From JAKALX01 sp964508715 (GTDB taxonomy: Bacteria; Chloroflexota; Dehalococcoidia; Tepidiformales; Tepidiformaceae), in assembly GCA_964508715.1 (NCBI GenBank), contig CAZDUX010000008.1:75964-139963 (forward strand): a stretch of 64,000 nucleotides of DNA, in the 5' to 3' direction. The position numbers and the translations under genes are program-made. Position 1 is the stretch's first letter; each line of letters opens with the position of its first letter. Below, piece by piece: positions 34,538 to 43,466 of this stretch. Below the pieces are notes generated by a model. That model ran no database searches and was not told the DNA's origin. It worked only from the letters and a program-made list of their open reading frames with translations.

Positions 34538-35665
34538 CTACCTCCTTTCAGCCAGCTTTGCCACTACCCCATCACCCACGGCATTGATCGCGTTCAGCGA
34601 ACGGATGTTGCGTCGCAGGAATGCGGGCAGTTCGGCATCTTCCACGCTCGACACTCCGGGTAGTCCAATCTCAGCGATGCGCCGCACCTCGCGCGGGTCT
34701 TCCATCTGCATGGCCTTCGGCGGGAAGCCGGTTGCGATGACGGTCATCAGCACCTCGTCGCCGACCGCCGGGTCGACCACAGTGCCGAAAATGATATTCG
34801 CGGAGGGGTCGACGACTTCGGCGATCACCCGCGCTGCCATATCGAGTTCGCGCAGCTGCAGGTGCCCGTTGTGCGAGAAATTGAAGAGGACGCTGTGCGC
34901 CCCGTCGATTGACTGATCGAGCAGGGGGCTCGTCGTCGCAGATCGTGCAGCCTCGACCGAGCGGTTCTCGCCTGCGCCACGGCCGACGGCGAGGAGTGCC
35001 GGTCCGGCCTCGCTCATCACGGTTCGCACGTCGTTGAAGTCCAGGTTGATGGAGCCGTTCTGGCTGATGATGTTCGAGATCGACTGGATCGCCTGGCGAA
35101 GCACGTCGTCGGCCGTCTCGAACGCCTGCTCCACCGTTGTGTCGGCAGGGCAGATATCGAGGAGCCGCGCGTTCGGGATCGCAATGAGCGTGTCGACCTT
35201 GTCGCGCAGGCGGGCGAGGCCCTCCTCCGCCTGCTTGGAGCGACGGGCGCCCTCCCATGCGAACGGCTTCGTGACAACGCCGATGGTGAGAGCGCCGCAA
35301 TCCTTGGCGATCTCGGCAACGACCGGGGCTGCGCCTGTACCGGTGCCGCCACCCATGCCCGCCGTGACGAACACCATTTCGGTGCCGCGGAGGAGTTCGT
35401 AGAGTTCGTCGCGGCTTTCGTCGGCGGCACGTTCGCCGCGGGCCGGATCACCGCCAACGCCGAGGCCCTTGGTCAGCTTTTCACCGATGCGAATCCGGTT
35501 CGGCGCTTCGGAGGAGACCAGCGCCTGTGCATCCGTGTTGCAGGCTACGAACGTGACTCCCGGGATCTTCGCCCGGACCATGCGGTTGACGGCGTTGCAG
35601 CCACCTCCGCCAACACCAACGACTTTGATATCCGGCAGCAGCTCGTTCTCGTAACGGTTGCTCAT
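34538..35665 (-). CDS. ftsZ: Cell division GTPase FtsZ
   Basis: A 375-aa tubulin homologue that forms the Z-ring. It starts with IKVVGVGGGGCNAVNRM; the tubulin signature GGGTGTGAAP is near residue 106 and the T7 synergy loop NLDFNDVRTVM near 205. The C-terminal tail (DAELPAFLRRNIRS, then about 20 residues) is short and lacks the long disordered linker, but PAFLRR resembles the usual conserved C-terminal peptide region. The ATG at 35665 gives the standard N-terminus, with AGGACAGGA upstream; the frame stays open into the ftsA gene. It is the last gene of the dcw cluster, 77 bases after ftsA. Confidence 0.97.
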   Translation of the reverse strand: MSNRYENELLPDIKVVGVGGGGCNAVNRMVRAKIPGVTFVACNTDAQALVSSEAPNRIRIGEKLTKGLGVGGDPARGERAADESRDELYELLRGTEMVFVTAGMGGGTGTGAAPVVAEIAKDCGALTIGVVTKPFAWEGARRSKQAEEGLARLRDKVDTLIAIPNARLLDICPADTTVEQAFETADDVLRQAIQSISNIISQNGSINLDFNDVRTVMSEAGPALLAVGRGAGENRSVEAARSATTSPLLDQSIDGAHSVLFNFSHNGHLQLRELDMAARVIAEVVDPSANIIFGTVVDPAVGDEVLMTVIATGFPPKAMQMEDPREVRRIAEIGLPGVSSVEDAELPAFLRRNIRSLNAINAVGDGVVAKLAERR

Positions 35666-35742
35666 GTGTCCTGTCCTTCCCTTCCTGAATGGCTCATCTG
35701 CGGGGGTTGAAAAAGCCAATCCGTGGTTCGCGTCCCTCCCTC

Positions 35743-36996
35743 CTACTGGGGCATAAGCGCCCGTCCTACTGAGGCGAGCCGCTTGAAGAAGCCGCTCACC
35801 GGCACATCGAAGTTCCGTGGCTCGCGGGTCTCGACCACGCGTTCCTTGCCGCTCAATGCGTACTCGACCAGGCCGATCGCCGTCGCGTACGAGGGGCTCC
35901 CGATGATGTCGCCCATACCCGAGAAGCCGCGTGGTATGCCTATCCGGGCCGGCATCCCGAGGCGTGCCTCCGCGACCTCGGCGAGCCCGCGCACCTGGCT
36001 CGTTCCACCGGTCAGCACGAGTCCTGCCGCGATCTTGTCGAGGTAACCCACGCGCTTCAGCTCGAGTGCAACCATCTCCAGGATCTCTTCTGTCCTTGCC
36101 TGGATGATTTCGCAGATGTGGGCTCGCGTAACGCTCTTGGTCGCCTGGGTCCCGAAGGCCTGGATCTCCACGGTCTCGTTCGTCATCGACGGCTCGGCGT
36201 ACGCGGCTCCATAGCTGCACTTCACCTCCTCCGCGCTCTCCCATGGGCAACGGAGGACCCGAGCGAGGTCGTGGGTGAGGTGCGACCCGGCGATCGGAAG
36301 GCAGGCGGTGTGCGCAATCGTCCCTTCGTCGTATACGGCGACCGAGGTCGTGCTCCCGCCGATATCGACGACCGCGACACCCTGGTAGCGTTCCTGCTCG
36401 GTGACCACGCTCGTCGCCGAGGCGATCGATTCGAGCACGATTTCGTCGACCTGGACCCCGGCGCCTTCGATGCACTTCGTGAGGTTCTGGACCGCCGAAA
36501 CTGCCGCCGTGACGATGTGTGTCTCCGCGTCGAGGCGGCCGCCGTACATGCCCACCGGGTCGCTCACCGGGTCCGTACCTTCGACCCAGTAGCCGCGTGG
36601 GATGACGTGTAGCACCTGCCGGTTCGTCGGGATGCTGATCTGCCCTGCCGATTCCAGCACACGCTGGCGGTCATCCGCCGAGATCGGCCGTGCTCGATCC
36701 GGGATGGCGATGATGCCCCGGTTGTTCTGTGAGGCGATGTGCATCCCGGAGATCCCCACCGTGGCGCTCAGGATTCGCATCCCGCACGCCTGCTCGGCTT
36801 TCTCGACGGCAATGCTCACCGCGTCCCGGGCGGAGGTGATGTTGTCGATCACGCCGCGCGACAACCCGGAAGCGGGTGCGACGCCAACACCGAGGATCCG
36901 GGCCTCTCCCGTGTCGCCAATATCTCCAACGAGCACCACCACCTTGGTCGACCCGATGTCGACTGCCGCAACGGTGCTTCGCCTTCTGCTCGTCAT
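35743..36996 (-). CDS. ftsA: Cell division protein FtsA
   Basis: A 417-aa actin-like protein that tethers FtsZ to the membrane. The N-terminal phosphate-1 motif is AAVDIGSTKVVVLVG; the SHS2 (1C) domain is at about 85-165; phosphate-2 VAVVDIGGSTTSVAVY is near 208; and the adenosine motif GLVLTGGTSQVRGL is near 328. The C-terminal segment SGFFKRLASVGRALMP is an amphipathic membrane-targeting helix. It starts 10 bases after the ftsQ stop. Confidence 0.96.
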   Translation of the reverse strand: MTSRRRSTVAAVDIGSTKVVVLVGDIGDTGEARILGVGVAPASGLSRGVIDNITSARDAVSIAVEKAEQACGMRILSATVGISGMHIASQNNRGIIAIPDRARPISADDRQRVLESAGQISIPTNRQVLHVIPRGYWVEGTDPVSDPVGMYGGRLDAETHIVTAAVSAVQNLTKCIEGAGVQVDEIVLESIASATSVVTEQERYQGVAVVDIGGSTTSVAVYDEGTIAHTACLPIAGSHLTHDLARVLRCPWESAEEVKCSYGAAYAEPSMTNETVEIQAFGTQATKSVTRAHICEIIQARTEEILEMVALELKRVGYLDKIAAGLVLTGGTSQVRGLAEVAEARLGMPARIGIPRGFSGMGDIIGSPSYATAIGLVEYALSGKERVVETREPRNFDVPVSGFFKRLASVGRALMPQ

Positions 36997-37006
36997 AACT
37001 GTTCCC

Positions 37007-37888
37007 TCACTGCAACACCGGCCGATTCCCGAACCGGAGGTCGATGGTCGTGTAGTTCATTCGCTGGCTGTCTGCCTGCTTCGAGACCGCCGCCCAGACC
37101 GCCAGCTTGTAGGCGATTGAGCTCGAGTCGCCGAGGAGCGCCGACTGGCCATTCGCCGTCGTCACCTGTACGCCCTTGCCGGCGACAAATGCCACCTCGG
37201 TGACCTGCGTGCCGAGCTCCTGCGGTAGCCTGGCGTAGATCTCCGCGGCGGCGTCGACTGCCTGGTAGTCGACCCGGTCACCCTGCTGGCGGCTGCCCGG
37301 CTCGGAGCTCTTGATGACCGGGGAGCCATCCGGTGCGGCGCCCAGTCCGAGGACGACGCCGTCGCGGTCGATCGTGTACTGCGCGCCACCCTGGTCCCAC
37401 GTGCCCCAGGCTTGCCGTTCCTCGATGACGATGTGGATGGTGTCTGGCCATTCGCGCTCGAGTTTCACCGACTTCACGAGTGGCAGCCCTGTCGCAATCG
37501 CATGCTGGGCTTCCCCGAGGTTCGCTGTGAACATGCTCTCGTCTTGCAGAGCGGCGGCAGCGATGACGTCGGCGGAATCGATGCGGCTGGTACCGTCGAC
37601 GCGCACTTCGGCCACACGGAAGAGCGGCGATTCGTAGGCGTACACCCCGCCGCCCACCATCGCGGCCAGCACCCCAACGGCGGCAGCCACAACCAGTACT
37701 CGCCGTGGAATGCCGATTCGGAAGCCGCGCGACGGGGCCGGTGTTGATGCCCGCCGCGCTTCGACCACGCCACGTGGCCTCGTCACGATGGCCCGCTCGC
37801 GGTGCGCACCGACGACTTCTTTTTGGCGCTTCACGATCATCCGCGGGAGGTTCGGCTTCGGCCCGCGGCTGTTGCGGTCTCCGATCAT
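37007..37888 (-). CDS. ftsQ: Cell division protein FtsQ / DivIB
   Basis: A 293-aa bitopic protein: basic cytoplasmic N-terminus (1-60), one transmembrane helix (about 64-84), then a POTRA domain (FRVAEVRVDGTSRIDSADVI) and the FtsQ beta domain containing EREWPDTIHIVIEERQAWG. It links the early and late divisome. The start overlaps the ddl stop by four bases. Confidence 0.93.
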   Translation of the reverse strand: MIGDRNSRGPKPNLPRMIVKRQKEVVGAHRERAIVTRPRGVVEARRASTPAPSRGFRIGIPRRVLVVAAAVGVLAAMVGGGVYAYESPLFRVAEVRVDGTSRIDSADVIAAAALQDESMFTANLGEAQHAIATGLPLVKSVKLEREWPDTIHIVIEERQAWGTWDQGGAQYTIDRDGVVLGLGAAPDGSPVIKSSEPGSRQQGDRVDYQAVDAAAEIYARLPQELGTQVTEVAFVAGKGVQVTTANGQSALLGDSSSIAYKLAVWAAVSKQADSQRMNYTTIDLRFGNRPVLQ

Positions 37889-38937
37889 AGTCGCAACCTC
37901 CGTTCGAACCGCTCGAAGCCGAGCTCGAGGATGCGCGTCAGCAGGTCGCTATACGCCAGGCCCGTGGCCTCCCAGAGCTTCGGGTACATGCTGATACTGG
38001 TGAATCCGGGGATCGTGTTGATCTCATTGGCGACGACCGTCTCGCCGTCGACGAAGAAGTCGACGCGGGCATACCCTTCGCAACCCATTACCGCGTACAT
38101 CCGAACGGCAAGGTCGCGTACGGCTTCGGTTACGGCTGGCGGAAGTGGAGCGGGGATGCGGAGGGCCGTCGCCGAATCGCTGGAGTACTTGCTCTCGTAG
38201 TCGTAGAAGTCGCGGTCGGGCACGATTTCGCCGACGAGGCTTGCTTCAGGCCGCTCGTTTCCAAGCACCGAGCACTCCACCTCGCGCCCCGAAACGGCTG
38301 CCTCTGCTATCGCCTTGTCGTCGTAGGCGAACGCTGCTGCGAACGCGCCGGGCAAGTCCTCGCGTGAGTTGGCGCGCGTGATCCCGACGCTCGATCCTCC
38401 GTTGGCCGGCTTGATGAAGCACGGATAGCCGAGTTGTTCCTCGATTGACAGAACGGCGTCCATTTCGTGAAGCGCATAATCCCATGATCGGATTACGGAG
38501 TACAATGGGGTACGAATCCCGGCTTCCCGAAAAAGTGCCTTCATCAGCGCTTTGTCCATACCAATAGCGCTTGCCGCCACCCCGCAACCGGCATATGGCA
38601 TGCCCGCGATCTCGAGGAACCCCTGGAGCGTCCCGTCCTCACCGTAAGTCCCGTGCACCAGGGGAAACGCGATATCGCAGCTCGCGAGTGCCTCGAGGGC
38701 CGCTGGTGAACGAAGCACTCCGCCATGCATTCCCTGCAACGCCACCCGGCTCTCATCCAGGGCCTGCTGTGTTTCAACGGGCCCCATCCAGCTCCCTGTC
38801 CTCGTGATCCCGATTGGGACAACTTCCCAGCGTTCCCGATCGAGTGCCGCGATGACGCTTCGTGCGCTGCGTACGCTTACTTCGTGCTCACCCGAACGTC
38901 CGCCGAAGATGACCCCAACACGCTCCGCCATCACCAT
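37885..38937 (-). CDS. ddl: D-alanine--D-alanine ligase
   Basis: A 350-aa ATP-grasp enzyme that makes D-Ala-D-Ala for the peptidoglycan stem. Motifs: VIFGGRSGEHEVSVRSA at the N-terminus, PLVHGTYGEDGTLQG near 94, IKPANGGSSVGITRA near 176, and metal/ATP residues in CEGYARVDFF and NEINTIPGFT. The usual Y/F subsite residue pattern suggests D-Ala-D-Ala rather than D-lactate, but this was not modelled. The start is ATG 38937 or ATG 38931; both overlap the murB stop. Confidence 0.95.
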   Translation of the reverse strand: MVMAERVGVIFGGRSGEHEVSVRSARSVIAALDRERWEVVPIGITRTGSWMGPVETQQALDESRVALQGMHGGVLRSPAALEALASCDIAFPLVHGTYGEDGTLQGFLEIAGMPYAGCGVAASAIGMDKALMKALFREAGIRTPLYSVIRSWDYALHEMDAVLSIEEQLGYPCFIKPANGGSSVGITRANSREDLPGAFAAAFAYDDKAIAEAAVSGREVECSVLGNERPEASLVGEIVPDRDFYDYESKYSSDSATALRIPAPLPPAVTEAVRDLAVRMYAVMGCEGYARVDFFVDGETVVANEINTIPGFTSISMYPKLWEATGLAYSDLLTRILELGFERFERRLRL

Positions 38938-39842
38938 GCCCCCACGAACGCGATTTCACGCGCGAGTTTGACCCCGAACTGATCGAAGACACGCCGCTCG
39001 GCTTCCTCGATGAGCCAGGCGATGTCACTTGCCCTGGCGTTGGCGTGATTGACGAAGAAGTTGCAGTGCTTGTCGCTGATGCCCGCATCGCCGCGTTTCG
39101 CCCCGCGCAACCCCACGGCGTCGATCAGCTTCCATGCCGGACTTTCCGCGGGATTCTTGAAGGTTGAACCCGCGTTTCGTCCGCGGGGCTGAGCTGCCAG
39201 CCGCCTCGAGTCGTTCGCCGCCACCTGGGCCATGAGTGCCTTCGCGTCACCAGGAGTGAGTTGCACTTCGGCTTCGAGTACCGCCTTCCCCTCGAATTGC
39301 CCGCGGGTGAAGACGCTTCCGCGATAGACCAGCCCGAGTTCCGAAGCGCTAAGCCAATCGCTTCGGCCGCGTTCGTCCGCGATGCGTACCCGTGTGAGGA
39401 CGTCAGCCAGGCACCCGCCGTAGGCGCCGGCGTTGTAGACGACAGCACCGCCGAGCGTGCCAGGGATGCCGACCGCCCAGCTCAGGCCATCGAGCCCCAT
39501 CCGGCACATCTTCCGGGCGAACGCGGCGAAGCTGGCGCCACTGCCGATGCGATACGTGGTACCGTCGGCGAGCCGCTCCTCATCGCGTGCCCGGTTGTCG
39601 ATTGTCAGCCCCCGGATCCCTGCATCCGCGACAAGGATGTTGCTCCCGCTTCCCAGCACGAAGACGTCCTCGCTAAGATCCCGTGCGGCTGCGCTCGCCG
39701 CGGCAAGGTCGCCCGTGGTCCGGACGGTGAGAAAGACGTCGGCGGGCCCGCCAACACCGAACGTTGTGTGTCGCGCAAGCGGCTCTTCCCGGCGCACCTC
39801 CCCGAAACGGCTCATGACTCCAGCCAACCGCTCGCCGTTCAT
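38931..39842 (-). CDS. murB: UDP-N-acetylenolpyruvoylglucosamine reductase
   Basis: A 303-aa FAD enzyme that reduces enolpyruvyl-UDP-GlcNAc to UDP-MurNAc using NADPH. It starts with the family phrase LARHTTFGVGGPADVF. The flavin region VLGSGSNILVADAGI and the GLSWAVGIPGTLGGAVVYNAGAYG segment are complete. The catalytic serine lies in RNAGSTFKNP and the late glutamate in the C-terminal domain. It lacks the long E. coli-type (type I) insertion, so it is type II. The start overlaps the murC stop by four bases. Confidence 0.96.
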   Translation of the reverse strand: MNGERLAGVMSRFGEVRREEPLARHTTFGVGGPADVFLTVRTTGDLAAASAAARDLSEDVFVLGSGSNILVADAGIRGLTIDNRARDEERLADGTTYRIGSGASFAAFARKMCRMGLDGLSWAVGIPGTLGGAVVYNAGAYGGCLADVLTRVRIADERGRSDWLSASELGLVYRGSVFTRGQFEGKAVLEAEVQLTPGDAKALMAQVAANDSRRLAAQPRGRNAGSTFKNPAESPAWKLIDAVGLRGAKRGDAGISDKHCNFFVNHANARASDIAWLIEEAERRVFDQFGVKLAREIAFVGAW

Positions 39843-41197
39843 CGCAGTGCCTCGAGGATCATGGGTCCCGCTTCCACCACGTCGCCCGCACCCATCGTGA
39901 AGATGACCGCTCCCGGCTCCGAAAGGTGGACCGCGAGCCGCACAGCTTCTTCAAAGGTCGCCGCGTACTGGGTCGCGGGCCTCGCAATCGCGGTTGCCAG
40001 GTCGTGGGCGCTCCTCCCGGCCTCGGGCTTTTCGCGGGCGGCGTAGGTTTCCAGCACGATGAGGTCGTCGACGCCGTCCCAGCAGCTCCGCCATTCATCC
40101 CAGAGGTACGCGATCCGGCTATAGGTGTGCGGCTGGTAGACCACGATGAGCTTCTGCCCGGGGAACGCGGCCCTTGCGGCTGCAATCGTGTTGCGAGCCT
40201 CGGTTGGGTGGTGTGCGTAGTCATCCATCACGATGACACCCCGGCGCTCGCCGACGCGTTCGAACCGGCGATGTGCCCCACGGACCTTCCCAAGTGCAGC
40301 ACGTACGTGCTCGAACGCCACACCCTCGCCAATGCAGGCAGCCGCGGCGGCGGTCGCGTTTCGCACGAAGTGCTCGCCGGGGGCCAGTATCGCAATCTCC
40401 CCCATCCGTTCGCCCTCGTGCCAGAGCTCGAAGGCCGCCCCGTTCTCGTCGCGGTGGACGTTCCGTGCCTGCCAGCCGGCATCGCTCGCCGTCCCGTAGA
40501 GCTCCGTCACGGATTGTCGCTCGAGACCTGCGAGGGCGCGGGAGCCCTCATCATCCGCGCAAAGGAGCAGCCGCTCTCGCACGAGGCCTGCGAAATGCTC
40601 AAACGCTTCGTGGTAGGCCGCTTCCGTGCCGTAGTAATCCAGGTGGTCGGCTTCGACGTTGGTGATGACAGCGATGGCTGGCTGGTACTCATGGAAGGCG
40701 CGCTTGTACTCGTCCGCTTCTACCACGCAGAGGTCGCCCTCGCCCCATGCTGCATGGCCCCCAAGGTCGATACTCTCGCCCCCGAGAAGGTACATCGGCT
40801 GCCGGCCGGCCTCGCGCAGTATGTAGGCGATGAAGCTCGAGGTCGTTGTCTTCCCGTGCGCCCCCGCGACGGCGATGACGCGCTTCCCGTCCATCAGCCG
40901 TGCGACCATCTCCGCTCGCAGGATGACGGGGATGTCACGCCGCTTCGCCTCGACGATCTCCGGGTTATCGTCCTGTGCAGCCGCGGTGGTCACCACGAGC
41001 CTGGCGCCCCCGACGTTCGCCGCGTCGTGCCCGATGAAGACGCGCGCACCCGCCGCTTCGGCCTTCCGCGTCAGGCCGCTGGCCCGCAGGTCGCTCCCGG
41101 TGACCTCAATCCCACGCTCTCGGAGGAGGATCGCGATCGCCGACATATGGACGCCCCCAATACCGACGAGGTGGATGGGGCCAGTGAGATCGCTCAT
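39839..41197 (-). CDS. murC: UDP-N-acetylmuramate--L-alanine ligase
   Basis: A 452-aa Mur ligase that adds L-Ala to UDP-MurNAc. N-terminal GPIHLVGIGGVHMSAIA binds the UDP part. The ATP loop is AVAGAHGKTTTSSFI near residue 107; VEADEYKRAF and NVEADHLDYYG follow; the C-terminal domain has VMDDYAHHPTEARNTIAA near 306. The ATG at 41197 gives this N-terminus and overlaps the murG stop by four bases; the frame is open into murG. Confidence 0.97.
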   Translation of the reverse strand: MSDLTGPIHLVGIGGVHMSAIAILLRERGIEVTGSDLRASGLTRKAEAAGARVFIGHDAANVGGARLVVTTAAAQDDNPEIVEAKRRDIPVILRAEMVARLMDGKRVIAVAGAHGKTTTSSFIAYILREAGRQPMYLLGGESIDLGGHAAWGEGDLCVVEADEYKRAFHEYQPAIAVITNVEADHLDYYGTEAAYHEAFEHFAGLVRERLLLCADDEGSRALAGLERQSVTELYGTASDAGWQARNVHRDENGAAFELWHEGERMGEIAILAPGEHFVRNATAAAAACIGEGVAFEHVRAALGKVRGAHRRFERVGERRGVIVMDDYAHHPTEARNTIAAARAAFPGQKLIVVYQPHTYSRIAYLWDEWRSCWDGVDDLIVLETYAAREKPEAGRSAHDLATAIARPATQYAATFEEAVRLAVHLSEPGAVIFTMGAGDVVEAGPMILEALR

Positions 41198-42285
41198 TGC
41201 TTCGCCACCTCCAGCACGAGTTGCGCTATTGCGTCTGCGGCGGTCGGCCTGGCGAGCGCACGCGCGGCGTTTCGCATCGCGGTGAGCTGCGGCCTGTCGC
41301 CGAGCAGTTCGAGTATTCGTGGCACGAGGCGGCCAATTTCGGCTTCTTCCAGGATCTCCGCGGCCCCGCCATCGGCCAGCCACTTTGCATTCTGCCGCTG
41401 GTGTCCGCCGGCGTAGGTCCCGGGTACGAGGATCGCGGGCATGGCGGCTGCGGGAACTTCGCCGAGCGTGCTCGCCCCTGCCCGCATCACCCCGATGTCG
41501 GCGGCGAGCATGAGCGTCGGCAGGTCATCGCGGAAGGCGGCGACGTGGTAGCGCGCGGCCAGGTCCGGCCCCAGCGTCTCGCGGAATCCCGCAGCATCCG
41601 CCATATCCGCCTGTCCCGTGATATGGAACACGACTGCCTCTTCGACTAACGTCCGGAGGCCCCGGAATACCGCCGCGTTGATCGCCTTCGCTCCCTGGGT
41701 GGCTCCAGCAATGACGACCACCTGCTCCTCCTCCGGGATACCAAGTGCCTTCCGTGCCTGGTCTCGCGTCTGCGCGAAGAACTCCTTGCGCACGGGATAA
41801 CCGGTCACCACCGTCTTCCTGCGTGGCAAGAACTCGAGGGCTGCCTCCGTCGTCGTCGTTATGCGTGTCGCCAGCCGTTTTTCGGCCCTCACTGCCCAGC
41901 CGGGCTCAACATCGGGCAGGTAGACGACGAGGGGTTTGAACAGAAGCCGTGCCGCCACGCTGCAGGGGAAGCTGCCATAGCCGCCCGTACTGAATACCGC
42001 GTTCGGGCCGAACTTCCGCAGCTTCCGCGTTGCGCCAGCGGTCCCGGCCCCGAGGCGCAGGACGCTCGTGATGAGTTGTACCGGGCTTCTTCCGCGAACT
42101 CCTGCCGCGGACACGCTTTCGAATGGGACGCCAAAACGCTCGACCTGGGCCCGCTCGCCCCGGTTCTCCGGCCCGAACCAGCGCACTTCGAGGCTATCGC
42201 TGGCACGCTCGCGCAGCGCTTCGAGCACCGCCATCGCCGGCAGGATATGGCCCCCTGTGCCACCGCCGGTCAGTGCGATCTTCAC
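41194..42285 (-). CDS. murG: UDP-GlcNAc transferase MurG
   Basis: A 363-aa GT28 glycosyltransferase that converts lipid I to lipid II on the inner membrane face. N-terminal VKIALTGGGTGGHILPAMAVLEAL contains the first G-loop. The central NAVFSTGGYGSFPC and the C-terminal donor-binding segment (MRAGASTLGEVPAAAMPAILVPGTYAGGHQRQNAKWL) are intact. The start is GTG at 42285, with GGAG directly upstream, and overlaps the ftsW stop by four bases. Confidence 0.97.
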   Translation of the reverse strand: MKIALTGGGTGGHILPAMAVLEALRERASDSLEVRWFGPENRGERAQVERFGVPFESVSAAGVRGRSPVQLITSVLRLGAGTAGATRKLRKFGPNAVFSTGGYGSFPCSVAARLLFKPLVVYLPDVEPGWAVRAEKRLATRITTTTEAALEFLPRRKTVVTGYPVRKEFFAQTRDQARKALGIPEEEQVVVIAGATQGAKAINAAVFRGLRTLVEEAVVFHITGQADMADAAGFRETLGPDLAARYHVAAFRDDLPTLMLAADIGVMRAGASTLGEVPAAAMPAILVPGTYAGGHQRQNAKWLADGGAAEILEEAEIGRLVPRILELLGDRPQLTAMRNAARALARPTAADAIAQLVLEVAKQ

Positions 42286-43466
42286 CTCCGGCGGCTCCGG
42301 TGGATGATCCGCCGCGCGTGTGCGTTCTCTGGCCGGTCGTAGTACCCGTCCCGGTCGTTCCCGAAACGCGAGATACTGATGAGCACGCCCACCGCAAGCA
42401 GCACGGAGGCGAGGGCACTCCCGCCGTAGCTCAGGAACGGGAGCGGCACACCTGTCAGCGGGATGACGCGCGTGATCCCGCCCATGTTGAGCAGCGCCTG
42501 CACGGTGATCCATGTCGTGATACCAGTCGCGATGTAGCGGCCGAAATCATCGTGCGAGCGACGTGCCACCTGGAAGCCGCGGAACATGAGCGTCATATAA
42601 AGCAGCACGATGGCTGCCGTCGCGATGAGGCCCAGTTCCTCGCCGATGATTGCGAAGACACCGTCGGTCTGGCTCTCGGGGATGTAGAAGAACTTCGCCC
42701 GGCTCGCGCCCAGTCCGAGACCATTCACGCCGCCGTTGCCCATGGCGATGAGTGACTGGAGGGTCTGGAAGCCGCCACCGCGAGGGTCGAGCTCGGCATC
42801 GAAGAAGGATGTGAGCCGGTCGGCACGATAGCCCGCGGCGGTAGCAAGGAACGCCATCGCCACGGTTCCGGCCGCAAAAAGCGCGGCCATCTGGCCGATC
42901 GATGCACCGGCGACCCAGAACATCGTCACGGTGATCAGGCAGATGATGAGTGTCGTGCCGAGATTGGGTTCGAGCATGATGAGCCCGCCCACGACACCGA
43001 TAAGAATGACGAACGGCAGGAGCCCCTGCTCCATGCTCTTGACGTTTTCGCCCTTGCTGGAGAGCCATGCCGCCAGGTAGATGATGACCGTGAGCTTGGC
43101 GAACTCCGCGGGCTGCACTCCCAGTTCGCCGGGCCCGAGCCACCGCCTGGCCCCGCCGCCCTCGCGCCCGATCACGAGTACCGCCACCAGCATGCCGATT
43201 GTGATCAGCAGGATAGGCACGGCTACCGGCCGGTATTTCTGGTAGTTGAAGCGTGCTGCGAGGGCCAGCAATGTGAGACCAAGGATCGCCCAGGCAACCT
43301 GGCGCACGATGAAGTGGTTTGAATCCCCAAATTGCGCCAGCCCGATCACGAAGCTCGAGCTATAGACGGCGACCAGCCCGGTGACTGTAAGGATGGTGGT
43401 CAGTGCGACGAGCGCGTAGTCCGGCCGGCCAGGACGCCAATCACCCGTTCGTTGTGCGATCGCCAT
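42282..43466 (-). CDS. ftsW: Peptidoglycan polymerase FtsW (SEDS family)
   Basis: A 394-aa multi-spanning membrane protein with about ten helices. SEDS hallmarks: RRWLGPGELGVQPAEFAKL near residue 107, PNLGTT near 168, and the GVPLPFLSYGGSALA segment near 340. It polymerises lipid II together with FtsI. The ATG at 43466 overlaps the murD stop in a TGATG arrangement; a GTG one codon upstream is possible. The C-terminal tail is short and highly basic. Confidence 0.96.
   Translation of the reverse strand: MAIAQRTGDWRPGRPDYALVALTTILTVTGLVAVYSSSFVIGLAQFGDSNHFIVRQVAWAILGLTLLALAARFNYQKYRPVAVPILLITIGMLVAVLVIGREGGGARRWLGPGELGVQPAEFAKLTVIIYLAAWLSSKGENVKSMEQGLLPFVILIGVVGGLIMLEPNLGTTLIICLITVTMFWVAGASIGQMAALFAAGTVAMAFLATAAGYRADRLTSFFDAELDPRGGGFQTLQSLIAMGNGGVNGLGLGASRAKFFYIPESQTDGVFAIIGEELGLIATAAIVLLYMTLMFRGFQVARRSHDDFGRYIATGITTWITVQALLNMGGITRVIPLTGVPLPFLSYGGSALASVLLAVGVLISISRFGNDRDGYYDRPENAHARRIIHRSRRR

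Noticed and set aside
39926..41416. A 496-codon frame antisense to murC
   Set aside because: It is the mirror of a confirmed Mur ligase, with no recognisable domain and a shadow-like composition.
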